Source: Limanda limanda
Taxonomy: Eukaryota; Chordata; Actinopteri; Pleuronectiformes; Pleuronectidae
NCBI RefSeq assembly: GCF_963576545.1
Contig: NC_083638.1
Location: forward strand, 29,349,900 to 29,413,899
DNA length: 64,000 nt
Reading direction: 5' to 3'
The notes beneath the pieces are model-generated. The model saw only the letters and a program-made list of their open reading frames with translations, was not told the DNA's origin and ran no database searches. Positions 1 to 12,345 of this stretch are shown piece after piece (positions within the stretch are counted from its first letter, which is position 1; every line of letters starts with the position of its first letter). The position numbers were made by a program, and so were the translations under genes.

Positions 1-699
1 ACGAGCCAAACTTTGACTCAACACATGAACACGTATCCGCTGTTCAGCCTGAAACGCGTGTGAGTGAATGTGATCCAAGGAGAGCTGATTTGAAACTTTT
101 TCAAACTGCACAGGTTGCATTGTGTTTAGTGGGTGGGAGTCGAAACAAAGGGCAGAACACGAGGCTGGTTTCTTCAGTCGGGCTAATGACCCTGCAGCAC
201 CGCCCCAGATCCACCGCCTCAGATTTATTAACGAGGATCCACGCGGAGAGACGTTGCATGGCTCTTGTGGATTTGGTATTCAGTTCCATCTGCATGTGGA
301 GAGGAGATATGGAAGTGAAAGCTGATATATGAAAGCAAATATCTCTTATATTAAATTCGAGACTGTTCATTTTGCTGGGGACTTGCCAGCGACATTCACG
401 CGCCCCCGGAGACCACCGGCTCCAAAAACAAAACACAGGGCACTTGACTGTGACATAAAGACAGCTCATGAGTCTTTGCCTGATGCTGTAAACCTTTATT
501 TTACTCCCTGCACCCCCCCCCCTCTCTCTCCCACCACCCTGGAGGCGTTTTAAAATGATCGATTTTTACATTATTTTAATCCAATGCACTGGCGTGTTAT
601 TGGAAAAAGGAGTGATGGATCGGGACGTGAGAGAATGGACATTGATCACTGGGAGAAGGCAGGTCGGGTTGTTTCCCTAAGGAATACTCCCCCCCCTCA
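1..699. other. upstream flank of the cadherin gene, no gene seen
   Basis: No exon, repeat family or long conserved reading frame is recognisable here. The short open frames have no protein-like composition. There is a short C-run near 511-520. This is the 5' flank of the + strand cadherin gene. Confidence 0.4.
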
Positions 700-1120
700 C
701 CCCTGGCTCACACAAGCAGACACGCACAGTCAAAGCACGCACGCACACGACTGCGCGCTGTTGGCCGTGTGGGTGTTTGTGTGCGCGCACCCCGAGCACG
801 CGAGTTGATCCGAGTCTGTGCTGCTTTTGCTTTGCGGAGAAGTTCCTCTCCGACACGAGAGAGTCCGGAGCCGCTGTTTCCCTCTGCAGACGCGCCGGGC
901 TGTTGGCACAGCGTGCGTAAAGCATGCCGGGTGTGTGCACCATCATCCCGCTGACCCGAGGCTGCTCAGTGCAGACGAGCTCCAAAACAGAATCGATTTC
1001 ATTTGAATAAGAGGCGAGCCACCTGAGAGGCAGGTCGACGCGGCTGCGCACAGTTTGCAGCAACTCCTGGATTAACTGTGGTTCCCGCGTTAGAGCGGAA
1101 AACAACGCACGCAAAAGAGA

Positions 1121-1152
<32 letters not shown>

Positions 1153-1420
1153 GGAGGGAAGCGCGTGCTCGAGCGGCGAGAGGCGTTTATTTCCCGGGCC
1201 GCGCGCAGACAGACAGCACACAGAGGAGGAGGAGGACGCGCACCACAAACACGCACACAAAAGTTCTCCTGCGTCGAGTTGGAGCCTGGTGCCGACAGAT
1301 GCGTGCGCTCCGAGCTGATGGAAGTTTTGCATGATACAGGGAAAAGAGGAGAAGCACCCCCCATGGACCTGTGCGCAGCGCGGGCGCTTTAGAGCAGCGG
1401 AGCCGGTGAGACACCCAGTC
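700..1420 (+). promoter_or_regulatory. CpG-rich promoter / 5' UTR region of the cadherin gene
   Basis: This stretch is visibly richer in G+C and CpG than the surrounding AT-rich DNA. It leads directly into the signal-peptide exon, as CpG-island starts of vertebrate genes do. No convincing TATA box was seen, so the transcription start cannot be placed. An in-frame upstream ATG at 1331 would add 30 residues ahead of the signal peptide. That extension is arginine-rich and looks like untranslated leader, so I prefer the ATG at 1421 (or 1424). Confidence 0.4.
1123..1151 (+). repeat. poly-G run (29 G) in the 5' region
   Basis: An uninterrupted run of 29 G lies about 270 bp ahead of the preferred start codon. 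It can form G-quadruplexes in DNA or in a 5' UTR. It is also a site where assemblies often miscount bases. Confidence 0.9.
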
Positions 1421-2483
1421 ATGATGTGGGTCGCGTTTTTACCCTTTTTGGTTTCGTGCGCACTCGGGAACACGACCGTGGAGCAGGTGCCGTTCTTCCA
1501 CGGGCATGTGTTTGAGAACTCGTCCCCGGGCTCCCGGGTGAACGGACTGAGCGTCCCGCTGAAGAGGCTCAACTCGCAGAGACTGTGCGCCACGGAGGGA
1601 TCCGGCTCAGCTGAACCGCACATTAAACTCCTGGGGGACGGGAGCGACAATTTCCGTGTGTTTGCGCACCACAAACGGGGAAATATTTTACTCAAGACTT
1701 CTGGGGTCCTGGACCGGGAGGAGCGGTCTGAATACGCACTGGGTCTGGGTTTGTGTTGCGGGCAGTGCGCGGCACTAACCCGGGAGGATGAAGCGGGCTC
1801 CCCGGTGGTGGCTGAGGTGGCGTCCATCAAGGTGGACGTCCTGGACACGAATGACCACCAGCCCACCTTCGCCGGGGCCGATGTGAAGCTGAGCCTGGAC
1901 GATGCCACTGCGCTCCGCACGGCCATCTACGGGGTCAGTGCGCGGGACGAGGACAGCGGCAAGAACGCGGAGCTCTTCTACTTCGCGCTGCCGAGGAACG
2001 GGAGCTTCTATGCGGTGCCGAAAACCGGCGACATCCTCCTGGTGGACTCCATCCTCGGTCTGGATGAACCGATTCGATTTAAAGTGTTTGCCCGGGACCG
2101 CGGGTGGCCACCGCGCACCAGTGAGTGCGTCTCGGTGGAGATCAGCCCCAGGCAGTGGCCCGTGGTGCCCCCGGTGGACCCCGAACCGGGCACACGTAAA
2201 CAAACATCACAAGTTAAAGTACCAGCGCGAAGGTCCAGGTCGGTGCTGGAGTCAGACAGCCCCGTTTTCATCAACGTGTCCGAGGACGCAGGGATCGGGT
2301 CGGTGGTGATGAACCTGAACCCGGTGAGGTTTCAGTCGGCTACGTTCGAGCTGGTGGAGCCCGACGCGGAGAGCTCACCGGTGAGCGTGAGCCGGGACAC
2401 CGGGGATATAGTGATCTCACGGAGACTGGACCGAGAGACGGAGCCTCTGGTGGAGATCAGCGTCAAAGTTCAGGATAAAAGAG
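1421..2483 (+). CDS. first coding exon of a large atypical (FAT / type III-like) cadherin
   Basis: This exon encodes the extracellular N-terminus of a calcium-dependent adhesion protein. From Met 1421 it has 354 codons plus one base. A signal peptide (about residues 1-16, MMWVAFLPFLVSCALG) is followed by a first cadherin repeat (about 20-150) with LDRE near 97 and the calcium-binding LDTND near 141. A second repeat (about 151-265) has RDEDSG near 175 and DRG near 226. After a linker comes most of a third repeat starting SPVFINVSEDA. N-glycosylation sequons are NTT 17, NSS 33, NGS 193 and NVS 285. The exon ends AG|GTGAGC after the first base of a Gly codon (phase 1); the frame past the donor stops at 2527. 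The order and the 'VLDTND..P.F' pattern resemble FAT1 and Drosophila-N-cadherin-like (type III) proteins; I cannot name the orthologue. The start could be 1424, or less likely 1331. The rest of the gene is not recognised in the window. Confidence 0.85.
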
Positions 2484-4119
2484 GTGAGCCAGACACCGAG
2501 CGTGCGCGTGAGGGAGAGTGTGTGTAAGTGTGAGTGAGCGACGTGCAGTGTGTGTGTGATGAGCATGGGGAAGATAAGGAGAGAGACGAGTGAGACTCAG
2601 TATTTAACATGATCGTTTACGCGCGCATTTCTATTCTCCTGCGCCTCTCCTGGGAGACAGGTTGTGCCAAATAATAGCATCAATTTACATACAGTTGTCA
2701 CACCAATATCAGACTTTGTTGTATTGTTGTGGCATTTTCTTTAAATTTCTGAATGAATGTGGTGCGTAAATACGCACGGTCAGTGAGGGGTGCCTGGATT
2801 CGCATAGGTTGTGAGGGTATTGTCCAAATGATCCTCTCTTTCTACCAGTCTCACAAGCATTCTACTTTGAAGCTGAATGTTTCTTGATAGAGGGACAGTG
2901 GAGATGGATATAGGAATTATTTATTCTACAGATAACTGGATAAAACGTGTTGGTTTAATGTTGCTTCTCAAACTTTTCCCCTGTGGGGGAGATCCTGAGC
3001 CATGCAGAACACATTGCACTTGAGGGTCATGTGTGTTTGGAGAAGGAGGGAACCCTTCAAAGGAGCAGCAGTAACAACAGGTGATCTTGCTGTGCAGGGG
3101 GAACCTTGCTCCCTCTGTTCGACAACATCCCTATTCCCGGGCTGCCTCATTTCCATTCACTACCCAGGTGCAGCCCTGCTCAGACTCTGAGATGAGAAGA
3201 GATCAGGCTTGCCCAGGGGGGAGTCTGGCTGGGAGTGGTGTCAAAGCGTCCAGTGATTACAGTAGAGGTTAAACTGAGTAACATGTCTCAGTGCTGATGA
3301 TGATTCATGTGTTTGGATGAATTAAGGCAACATGAAGATATCCTCTGCTGCTGCTGCTGCTGCTGCTGCCAACAGCAACAGATACTGGGATGTCAATGAG
3401 AGAAGTGCGGTGCATGATGGCCACTTCACCAACAGGTTATTTATCACCAGCGGATAGAGCAAAGTGAGAGCGGTGACACAGAGGGGGAGTTAACACGCAG
3501 CCACGTCCACATCCATAAATACATATGTGAGGGAAGGAACCACTGGGCTAATTAAAGGTGTCACTGAGTACTGGTGACTATAGAGTAGGCTGCAAAAACA
3601 AATATCCTCCTGGAAAGAGTCTACAGTGAAGTCGACAGTTGGTTCTATACCTAAATATAAATCTGTCTGTGTCTGTGTAAGTTTTCCAGGCGGAAGCAGT
3701 TCCACAGCTTGTTCCATCCGAACTAGTTAACGGCACTCGACTGGGGGAGTGACCCAATCAATGCGACCTATTGGTTGCAGTAATGTGAACTTTCCTGATG
3801 CAGAAAAGAAGCTGAGCATGCTGTTGGCACACAATGTTAATTTACACTCTCAGTAACTGCATGCAGAGTTGGCTTTTTGTCACATTAATTTCCATCTTAA
3901 ACACTTTGGTATTGATGGGGGGAAAAGCGATACATTACACTGCTCACTGTGACACTTCATCTTACCGTTGCAGGATTGCAGCGTCATCCATCGGAGAGTT
4001 CCATCATAGAGCATCAGAAGGAAGCGGCTAAGCTGGTGTTTGATTCTACAGAGGCACTCAGACTTTTGGCATCCACATTTACACAAGAGGATAAATTCTG
4101 TAGTAGGTGTTTGTATTGT
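2484..4119 (+). other. start of cadherin intron 1, no gene seen
   Basis: It begins with the GTGAGC donor. Apart from a (CTG)8 tract I see ordinary AT-rich intronic DNA and no cadherin-like exon with splice sites. Confidence 0.5.
3345..3368 (+). repeat. (CTG)8 microsatellite
   Basis: Eight perfect CTG units in non-coding DNA, followed by a short CAACAG-rich stretch. Confidence 0.9.
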
Positions 4120-4400
4120 CACAGGAAGGTTCTGGGTTTTGAATCTGCTGGCCTACACTCTGCTGGAGTTTGCATGTTCTCCCTGGGACTTTTCTCAAGG
4201 TGCTCAGGCTTCCTCCCACAGTCCAAAGACATGCAGCTATAAGGTCAATAGGAGATCTAAATTTACTTTATAGATGCGAATATGAGTGGACGGTTGTTTG
4301 TCATTGTATATCAACATTGTGATGGAGGGCTTACCTGACTTGTGTACCGTTCTTCTGGCTCAGTGTTGGCTGGCATTGGCTCAAGCCCCCCAGCCACCTG
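4120..4400 (+). repeat. teleost interspersed repeat, + orientation
   Basis: It contains GTTTGCATGTTCTCCC (4168-4183), then CTTCCTCCCACAGTCCAAAG with ACATGCAG directly after it. Further on come the GGTCAATAGGAGATCTAAAT and GAGTGGACGGTTGTTTGTC motifs and a GGCTCAAGCCCCC tail. This series is the hallmark of a very abundant fish interspersed repeat. I recognise the family by its signature, not by name. Parts of related copies occur at 17298-17361 (reverse) and 19435-19595. Confidence 0.7.
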
Positions 4401-5038
4401 GAAGGAGGAGTGGTTTGGATATGGAAGGAGAGAACAATGCTGAAATGTGTTAATAGATGATGTTTTTCTATCACTGTCAATGGTTAAGGTTTGACTCCTG
4501 ACATTCTTGTGAAGAATGACTTGTGAAAATGTTGTTGCAGGAGGAACAAAACAAATCTTATTTTAAAATGAGCAGCAGTTACATGGAGTCTTTTCTGCCA
4601 TTTTATGAAACAATGATGTGGTGTATAAGAAGTGAAATAGTAGTCCAGATAAATCCGTCCGGATAGAATAACGATAAGTTACATATTTAGTGTAACATGG
4701 CTTAGTGTCTCTGAAGATTAGAGACACATCGCATATATTTGGATTATTTGGCCAAATCCGTTTCTGGTTTGGTTGATTGGATCTTCACTTTGCACCTTTC
4801 TCGGAATTTGGATGTGCTTTCACTCCAACAGGCTGCAAGTTGACCTAAAGTTTAAAGAGGAGCATCAGCGTAAATGTTTCATAAATTGATGTTTTTTATT
4901 CAAAGCCTAAAAGCCTAATCTTTTATCAGTTTTTTCCTGGGGAGTGTGGGGCAGTGGGAAATACATTTCCATGACCTGACCGTTTACTGCGTCATGCCAA
5001 AAGACAGCAAGTTTTCATTTCCGGGCTCAGCAGCAGGT

Positions 5039-5080
5039 GGTGTGTGCGTGTGTGTGTGTGTGTGTGTGGAGGGGGGGGGG
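5039..5080 (+). repeat. (GT)n followed by G-run
   Basis: A GT dinucleotide tract with one GC interruption runs directly into GA and ten Gs. Confidence 0.85.
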
Positions 5081-5220
5081 CTCGGCTCGTTGTCTCCTGC
5101 GGGAGGGATGCTGCATCCGCTGGGTTGTCGGTGGCTCAGCTGAAGTCCTTTAATCCATTTGGAGTGGAGAGTCCTGCTCGAGCCTCGACCTCCCTCCATC
5201 TGCTCGCATTATCCCTGTAA

Positions 5221-5330
5221 TCCCATCTCATTCTCTCTGTCTGTCCCCCTCTCTCACTTTTCCTCTCTCTCTCTCCCTCTCTCTCTCTCTCCCCCTTGCT
5301 CTCTTACTTTCTCGCTCTTATTTCCACTCT
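5221..5330 (+). repeat. CT-rich polypyrimidine tract
   Basis: Almost pure C/T on the + strand, with (TC)n blocks. The apparent Ser/Leu/Pro-rich open frame here is a by-product of this composition. Confidence 0.7.
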
Positions 5331-6776
5331 CACTCGAGGGATTTAATTTGAGCGGAGGCACACTTTAACACAGGGGGGGTGGGGGGGGCTTCTGACATGA
5401 TTCTTGGAAGGACGGTCTTGTGTGTGTGCGCGTGAGGTTTGAAGCGTCAAGTATCAGGATCTGCAATCACTCCTTCATCCTGTCTGGGTTTGTGGTTCAT
5501 TCCACAAGTGCTGCCGAGCTCCAGGAATATCAGGGTCTGATCCTTGTCACATTTACACAGCAAATAAGAAATACACCAGGTCACGGCCACATCGAGGGAG
5601 CAAGAAAATCACCATCCACATGATAATTGAAATTAAATGTGAGAGTAAAGATAGCTCGCCTGCCTTCTTTTTTATTCTCCTCATAAAAACATATGCCAAC
5701 ATCTTAAAGAACACCAATTAAGCGTGTAGTTTATTTTCCCCCAAGGTCCTTCCTCACCTTTTGAAACAGCCAATATGACTCAATTCTTTAATTCCTGTTG
5801 GCCAATGATTAATGAAGTGATTGGGATTAGTAGTTCATTTATTAAATTGATTAGTCACAATCAAGTCCTTTGTCCATCTCCAGAGATTTCTCCTCATAAA
5901 AAAGCCGCAATATGTTTTCTACTTTTTAAATGTACATGTCTTTGCTCTCCTCCCGTCTACACACCTGTGGAGAATACACTTATTGGGAGTTGTATTGAAG
6001 TGTTCCAAACATTATCCAGATGTTTGACTTTCTTTGCTGCTCAGTTACAGCTGTGTAGCAGGGCAACCATTGAGAGCCATCACATGCATGGACTAAAATG
6101 ATGCATAAAATGATATGAGGGTGTCGATTCTCAGTGAGAAAAAATCTTCCACACTACAGGGAGACATTTGTTTCAGTGTAAATGTAAAACTGTTGTTGGT
6201 GAGAGATTTCAATTAAATATCTGCTACATGGCGGGGATTTCCATCTCCACCTCCAGATGTATACACAGCCGTATGACATTTAGCTCCACATCAGATTTAC
6301 TGTAGTGTTAGACTATGGATGTTTATCAACGTAAACATGTTTACAACGTAATCACCAGATTTGACCTGTTTGAGTTAGAACATCACAGTTTTCTGCAATT
6401 TACATGTGTGATTTTCATGATAAAAATAATACAGAGATGTGAGCTGTATGAGTGTGCATGCACGTGTGTTTGTCTGAGATGATTATTAACTTGATGCAAA
6501 ATCATGCCATGTCCATTTTAGTAAATGGGAAGCTCAAATCTTGCTCATTCATCTTTACATATTTATGTGTGCAGACGATGAAGACCAGAAGTCTTTACCG
6601 CTATCTTATTAGAACTCTTCATTGATAACATTTTGCCTCATGTTACCATGTCCGCTTGTCCGGACATGGTCAGTGTTTATGCTGGAAAAGGTCCTAACAA
6701 AAAGGAGTAGATGTGCAGACATATATGAGCAAGGCTTATGTAAACAGTTACCAAAATAAAATGTGTTTTTAGGCTT

Positions 6777-6782
6777 CACACA

Positions 6783-6874
<92 letters not shown>
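6777..6874 (+). repeat. compound (GCAC)n(CA)n microsatellite
   Basis: About 15 tetranucleotide GCAC units change abruptly into about 15 CA units, close to 100 bp in total. The Cys/Val/Arg-rich minus-strand open frames over it are artefacts. Confidence 0.95.
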
Positions 6875-6876
<2 letters not shown>

Positions 6877-9800
6877 ACATTCATCCACAAAATACAACAA
6901 TCTGCTTATTGTGAGTTCGGGGTTGCCAAATGAACGTATCCAGACAGATGGAAGTGAAGAGACGCCTGTGAGCTGCATATGTTGCTCGTCTTTTGTTTAC
7001 TGAGATGAAACACAGTCTGCATCCCTTTAGTTCTTTCAAAGGGCATGAATAGCATATTTTGGTTTTCTATGCACACACACACACAGGTAAGCCGCATTAA
7101 CCCACACTAATCCAATGTAAAGACACTTGGACGTCTTTCTTGTCTCATTTAACTGTATTTCCTTTGCTGTAAATAATGTATACAGACTCTGACGCACACA
7201 CTCAGCTCGGCTCGTCATTCACAGAGACAGTCATTTTCACTCCAGCTTAGAGTCCATAGGTTGTTGGTGCAAACAGCCTTGACCTGTTGTCCCATTTTAC
7301 TGTCAGGTGACCCCTAGCAGCTGTATAACAGAACAAAGGAGGGAGTCAGAAGACAGTTTAAAACCGTTGCTCATTGTTGTTATATTCATGCATGACCATT
7401 CCATGAGTTGACCCAGATGGTAACTATGACAACAAAGATCCAATTGGCTTTCCACCATAGATCAGCAACGCTTCTATGGGTTGTATCCAGTGGCAAAGAC
7501 AAATAGTCTGTGGTCCCTCAGGTTGGGGGACCTGTTGGCAAATCTTCATCTCACAGCAGACTTTCCAGTGCCTCCCCGAATGCTCACCCTCTCCTCCCTT
7601 CTTGTCTCTTCATTGCCCAATAATTCTTGTTTTTATTGTTTCTGTCTGTTGTGTTAATGGTTCATTCAAAACTCTATGCACTGCCGCAGCAAACATCATT
7701 TAGCTACCAGAGGCTCTTCTGACTACTCTTTTCATTTGCTTTCATTTGCTGTGGAGAAGCATACAGAAAATTTGAGTCGCACTCAGATGAGTTAAGGGGA
7801 CTTTCACCAGTGTTTTTTGGAGTTTGTAGAAGTCCTAGTTCTCAGCTTCAGATACAGTCAAATGTGTTTTGTATTTGCGGGGTGGCACAGTTCTCAATGA
7901 CTGTCTGATTTGGTGGTGTATTTTTGGATTGCTGAGAGGCAGCAGGATGCCATCTTGCCAGGGCCCACATCGCCACAGCAATGGTGAAAATTACACTACT
8001 GGTTTCTGCTCATTTGCAAGTCACATCACTTTATGTGGGCTTTGTCAGCGTGGCCACCCTTATTGTAGTTTATTTTCTTGTTCTCTCTTCTTCTCTTCTG
8101 TTTAAGACTGCAAACACCATGGATTCATTTTCGGATATTTTTCTCATTGAGTGAAAGATTTTTCGTTTAATAAATATTTAGTAAACAGTGAAGAATGTTG
8201 TCACATTAATTCAGAGCCCTCATTGAAATCTTAAGAATGGTTGTTTTTGTACAAAAACATTTAAATTTGTAAAAATTGTTGCAAAAAGCAGCAAATGTCA
8301 AAATTTAGGGAAACGGGAATAATGACATATTTCGACTTCTTTCCTTGAGATAAGGTGATTTATTGATTCATTGACGAATTATTTTGGATGTACCTGTATT
8401 TACAGTCATGCATGTCTAGTACTCAGTTGGCTAATACAGCACTTATTAGCCTATGTTGCTGTAATTCTTCCTTTGCTCTTCGATGACTATATACATTTTT
8501 CTTCTATCTTACATAACTTTTGATATAATTTCACACTGTTTCATCATGAAAATGGTGCTGAAGGGGGTGTTGGGGGGGGGGGGAGAAGGCGAGATTGTCT
8601 GAAGAATAAGTGACATATGTAGATATTGCAGCTGAATGAGCAGTAGGAATCAGGCTCAACGTCTCAGACAAGATCGGCCTCTCAAGTTATTGTATGAGAA
8701 TAGAAGCTGAGGTTCCAGACGATAAAGTTACGTGAGGTTGAAGCGATTAGGCAGTTTAAACTGAATTAGTCTTAAGCTGTTTTAAGACCCTAGAAAATGC
8801 CCACACAATTAGGTTCACAATCAGGTAACTGTCATTCAGGTGTAATACAATGTTTTAGACCTATTTGACAGTCACACAACAGTAACTGGCGGGACCATTC
8901 CACCCCCTGACATTGTTTGTTATATTATTTCTCATGCAGTTAGTCATTAACTGTCCTCTCTCTCCTTCTGTCTGGCTTCACAGGAGATAAAGATGATGAA
9001 AGTGTTTTTTTTATAGACTTTTCACTCTTTCCACCATCTGTCATTGCCAGAGACTCTGAAAGCCTTACCATCATTTGTTCCTGAATAACAGTGTTGTCGT
9101 CCTGCTTTTTCTGTGTGTGTGTGTGTGTGACACAGAGCGGTTCAGCAGATTTGTGTCCAAATCCAAATGCACCGTGGAGGCCGGGAGAGGCTGCCAACAC
9201 TCTCTGAGTTTAGCCAGTTTGTTAGTGGAGGCTGTACTCAAGTTAATGTGCTGATGGTAATCTGTGAGGTTCAGTAATATTCACAGTAATGACAAAAAAA
9301 AAAATATATATCTCAGCTGCGGCTTTTATCAAAAGTAAATATTCTCTGTTGAGGATGTCACAATGCCTCAGACATTTTATCTTGAAAAACTTTATGAAAT
9401 TCCATTGTAAACCATGGTTATTTCACTATTGATTCATCTTCTGATTAATTCTTAGATTATGCAAATATTTGTTTGGTTTATGAATATTCAGGTCGCTGTC
9501 TTGAGGCCAAAGTGAAACCTTTGTATTTGCTTTTGTCTAAAGATCAGTCCTAATGTCAAACTCACTGAACCATTTAGAATTATAAAAACTATTATATAGA
9601 ATATTGGCAAATCTTTACGTTTGAGAAACTGGAACAATCAAATGTTTTGACATCTTTGCATGGTTCATAAATTCAAGATCAATTACTAGTTTGGGCTGTA
9701 CTTATATATTTTCTGTTAGTATTTCAATGTATATACGATATTTGCTAACTATGTCTAAACTTAAAGCAGAGCTTAAGGTGGGGAAAATATCAAAAAGTTT

Positions 9801-12179
9801 GAGCAGACTTTGGTGCCCACAGGTTAAGAGTGGAGAGAAAAATAGGCAAAGCAAATGGACTGAAAAGCATCGGCTAGCAATTTTTTAATTTATCCGTTGC
9901 ATATTTATAATCAGATAGTTGTTAATAGATAGTTGTTAATAGAGATTAGCCAAAATGCTGTCTGGAACTAAAACACCAACATGTATTTGTTTGTGAGAAA
10001 CGTTCCACTCGTGTGAAGCTCGTTGGACTGTGAGCACTGTACAGTAAATGGAAGACAGAGTCTTGGCCCGAATATCCACTATCTACACTGGAAGCCCCCC
10101 AATTTTGTCCGTTGCCCCGAGAGGCTAATTCAATGTCAGACCAGTTATGCAGAGGTAAGCTGTTGACTCTGAAGTGAAAGTCAACAGGATATACAGTAAA
10201 CTCTGGAGACCAAGAATGTTTATACAAATTTCATGGCAAACCATTCAGTAGTTGTTCAGGTATTTCAGTCTGTCAGTCACCTTGCCTTCCCAGGAGCAGG
10301 TGAACACATTTAATCATGAATCTGGAACTGAACCCATGTCACTAGAGGTGAAGGAAAGTGCAGCACATATTCTTATCTGCTGGCAGTTGACAATGTTACC
10401 CTCATATGCTCAACATGAGTGTCACGGAGCTACATCTATTTATGTATTTCATGCATGACAGGGGGATGGATTCCTCTCACATTTTATGCACAGAACTCCC
10501 ATTTCCATTTTAAAACATGCTCGTTTTGCAGAGCAGTATAAGGAACCAGTCAATAAATATACAGTAAAAGAAGACAACAGGTGGACAAGTGAGACAGCTG
10601 GCTCACCTACAGACTGGTGTAGGAAGGATCAATGATAGAAGCATGCTAGTGAAGGTAAAAGCCCTGGGGGGTGCTGTGCACAGACTTACAGACTGCAGAG
10701 ATGTACCAGAGGGCCAGAGGCCGAAGGAGTGCTGTAAACATCCTGTTCTAAGGGCACAGGTTGGGTTAAAAAAAAGGAAAGAAGTAAGGGTGTTTGGATC
10801 AGGATTTTTCAGGCAGTCACTAGTCATTTGAAGTAGTATCTGCCGATGTGATCACCAATCACGGGATCTATGGATCTATTGCCCTGTTTATGCCTGATTA
10901 ACATGCATCTTTGGTGATCAAAGTGACCACTTATGATCGAATTTCTCTTCCCCACTCTATATGCAAATAAACACTACAGGGCTGAATCCTACTTTTTTTT
11001 TCTATTCAGCGCTACACATTAAACTCCTGTATCAGCCCGTGTCTGTGTCATATGTTTCACGTGCGATATCAGCAGCGGCAGGAGTGACTCTGTGCAGGAT
11101 TTTATAACTGAACTCTATGAGCAGGACCCACACTTTCTGAGGTTTTCACCTCACAGACAGATGATGAAGAAAGGCATTAATACCGGAGAAAGGAGAAGTG
11201 GGGGTCCTGTTCGCAGAGTCCGTCCTACTGGGCTTTGACAGGCTCTTGTTTCTCTCAACAACTCTCAAAAGTACACAATATTAAAGGGAGTCTGGTGATA
11301 TTGCGGAACACAAACATCTGCTGCTTAAACGAGAGCACAAACACGTCATTTGCATCACAGAGAAGAGACGATCCTTCAATGTGGCCCAGGACGCATTGCT
11401 GAATGTGGTCTGAGCGATCGGATCTCAATTTGAAAGCCTTCTATGTTTCATGAAGCATTATTTATTTAACTATATTTACATTGTATAAAATCAGGAATGA
11501 GAAAGCATCATGAATTCACTTGACAACTATTTATAATAGACAGGGCAACGGCTGCTTTGCTTATCTTTCAAGTGCAATCAATGAGAAGAGAAGCAGGTTG
11601 CCTCACTCGTTAGCTGTTTCCACCTTCAGCTCCGGGAAAAACAGAATACGTTTTCATCAATTAACTCATACTACTACAAAAGTTACAATACAAAAGTATT
11701 TACCGAAAAATAACGAGTGAGGCATCTCAGTTCCTTCTGATCTCTGTTGAGTGACAGTTGTTTGTTTTGCCTCATCTGATTGGCTCCTCTGAACGGCCTT
11801 CATAGAGATCGCCGATCATACTAATTAGAGGGAGCGATCAGTAGTTGATCATTCAGAGCACCTTTAGAAAGAAGTGACACGCGGTGTGTTAGGGTTTTTT
11901 AACAACAGTAAAGGTTAGATCATTCAAAAAAATAGGTAATATTTTATTCTAACTACGGAGTTGCTGGGATAAAATCATGTGGGCACAATGAGATGATTGA
12001 ATTATTAGAATCTGGTTAATAGAAATGTTAAATATGTTCTGGAAATGTGTATTAGTCTAAAGCCTGGCTCTGTGTGGATGTAACAAAATCATCCGTTTAG
12101 CATGTTCAAATAAGAACCAGGCTAACTGCTTTCCTCTGGTCTTTATACTAAAGAAATTTGACTGAAGGCTGTGACTTGC

Positions 12180-12345
12180 TCTATCGTAACAGATAATGCA
12201 GACGTCTGTGCATCCATCCCAATCTTGTGAACGCCTTCAGGGACTTCCCACAAATTTGGTACTTCAGTTGTACTCAAGAATCAAAAGGTCAAGGTCGCTG
12301 TGACCTAACAAAGTACATTTTTGCCTCTTGAACTTGATTTGTAGA
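12180..12345 (+). repeat. teleost dispersed repeat ('AAGGTCAAGGTCGCTGTGACC' type)
   Basis: A diverged copy of a very common fish repeat. Recognisable blocks, in the family's usual order, are TTGTGAACGCCTTCAGGGAC, CACAAATTTGGTACTTCAG, ACTCAAGAATCAAAAGGTC and AAGGTCGCTGTGACCTAACA. Identified from familiarity with the pattern; boundaries are approximate. Confidence 0.55.

Larger units (their letters stand above)
4401..12179. other. long non-coding stretch, probably intronic
   Basis: No supported gene. It holds a GT/G tract (5039-5080), a CT-rich tract (5221-5330), the (CACG)n(CA)n satellite (6777-6874), a short G run (8571-8581) and a small 9-bp-arm hairpin at 6646-6670. The small open frames are short, lack splice context and have low-complexity or random composition. 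Confidence 0.5.

Noticed and set aside
1331..1420. Upstream in-frame start for the cadherin
   Set aside because: Would place 30 charged residues before a clear signal peptide; the ATG at 1421 is preferred.
999..1926. Long minus-strand frame opposite the cadherin exon
   Set aside because: Shadow of the GC-rich cadherin exon; contains poly-Pro from the G-run and no domain.
6609..6978. Cys/Val/Arg-rich minus-strand frames
   Set aside because: Translation of the (CACG)n(CA)n microsatellite.
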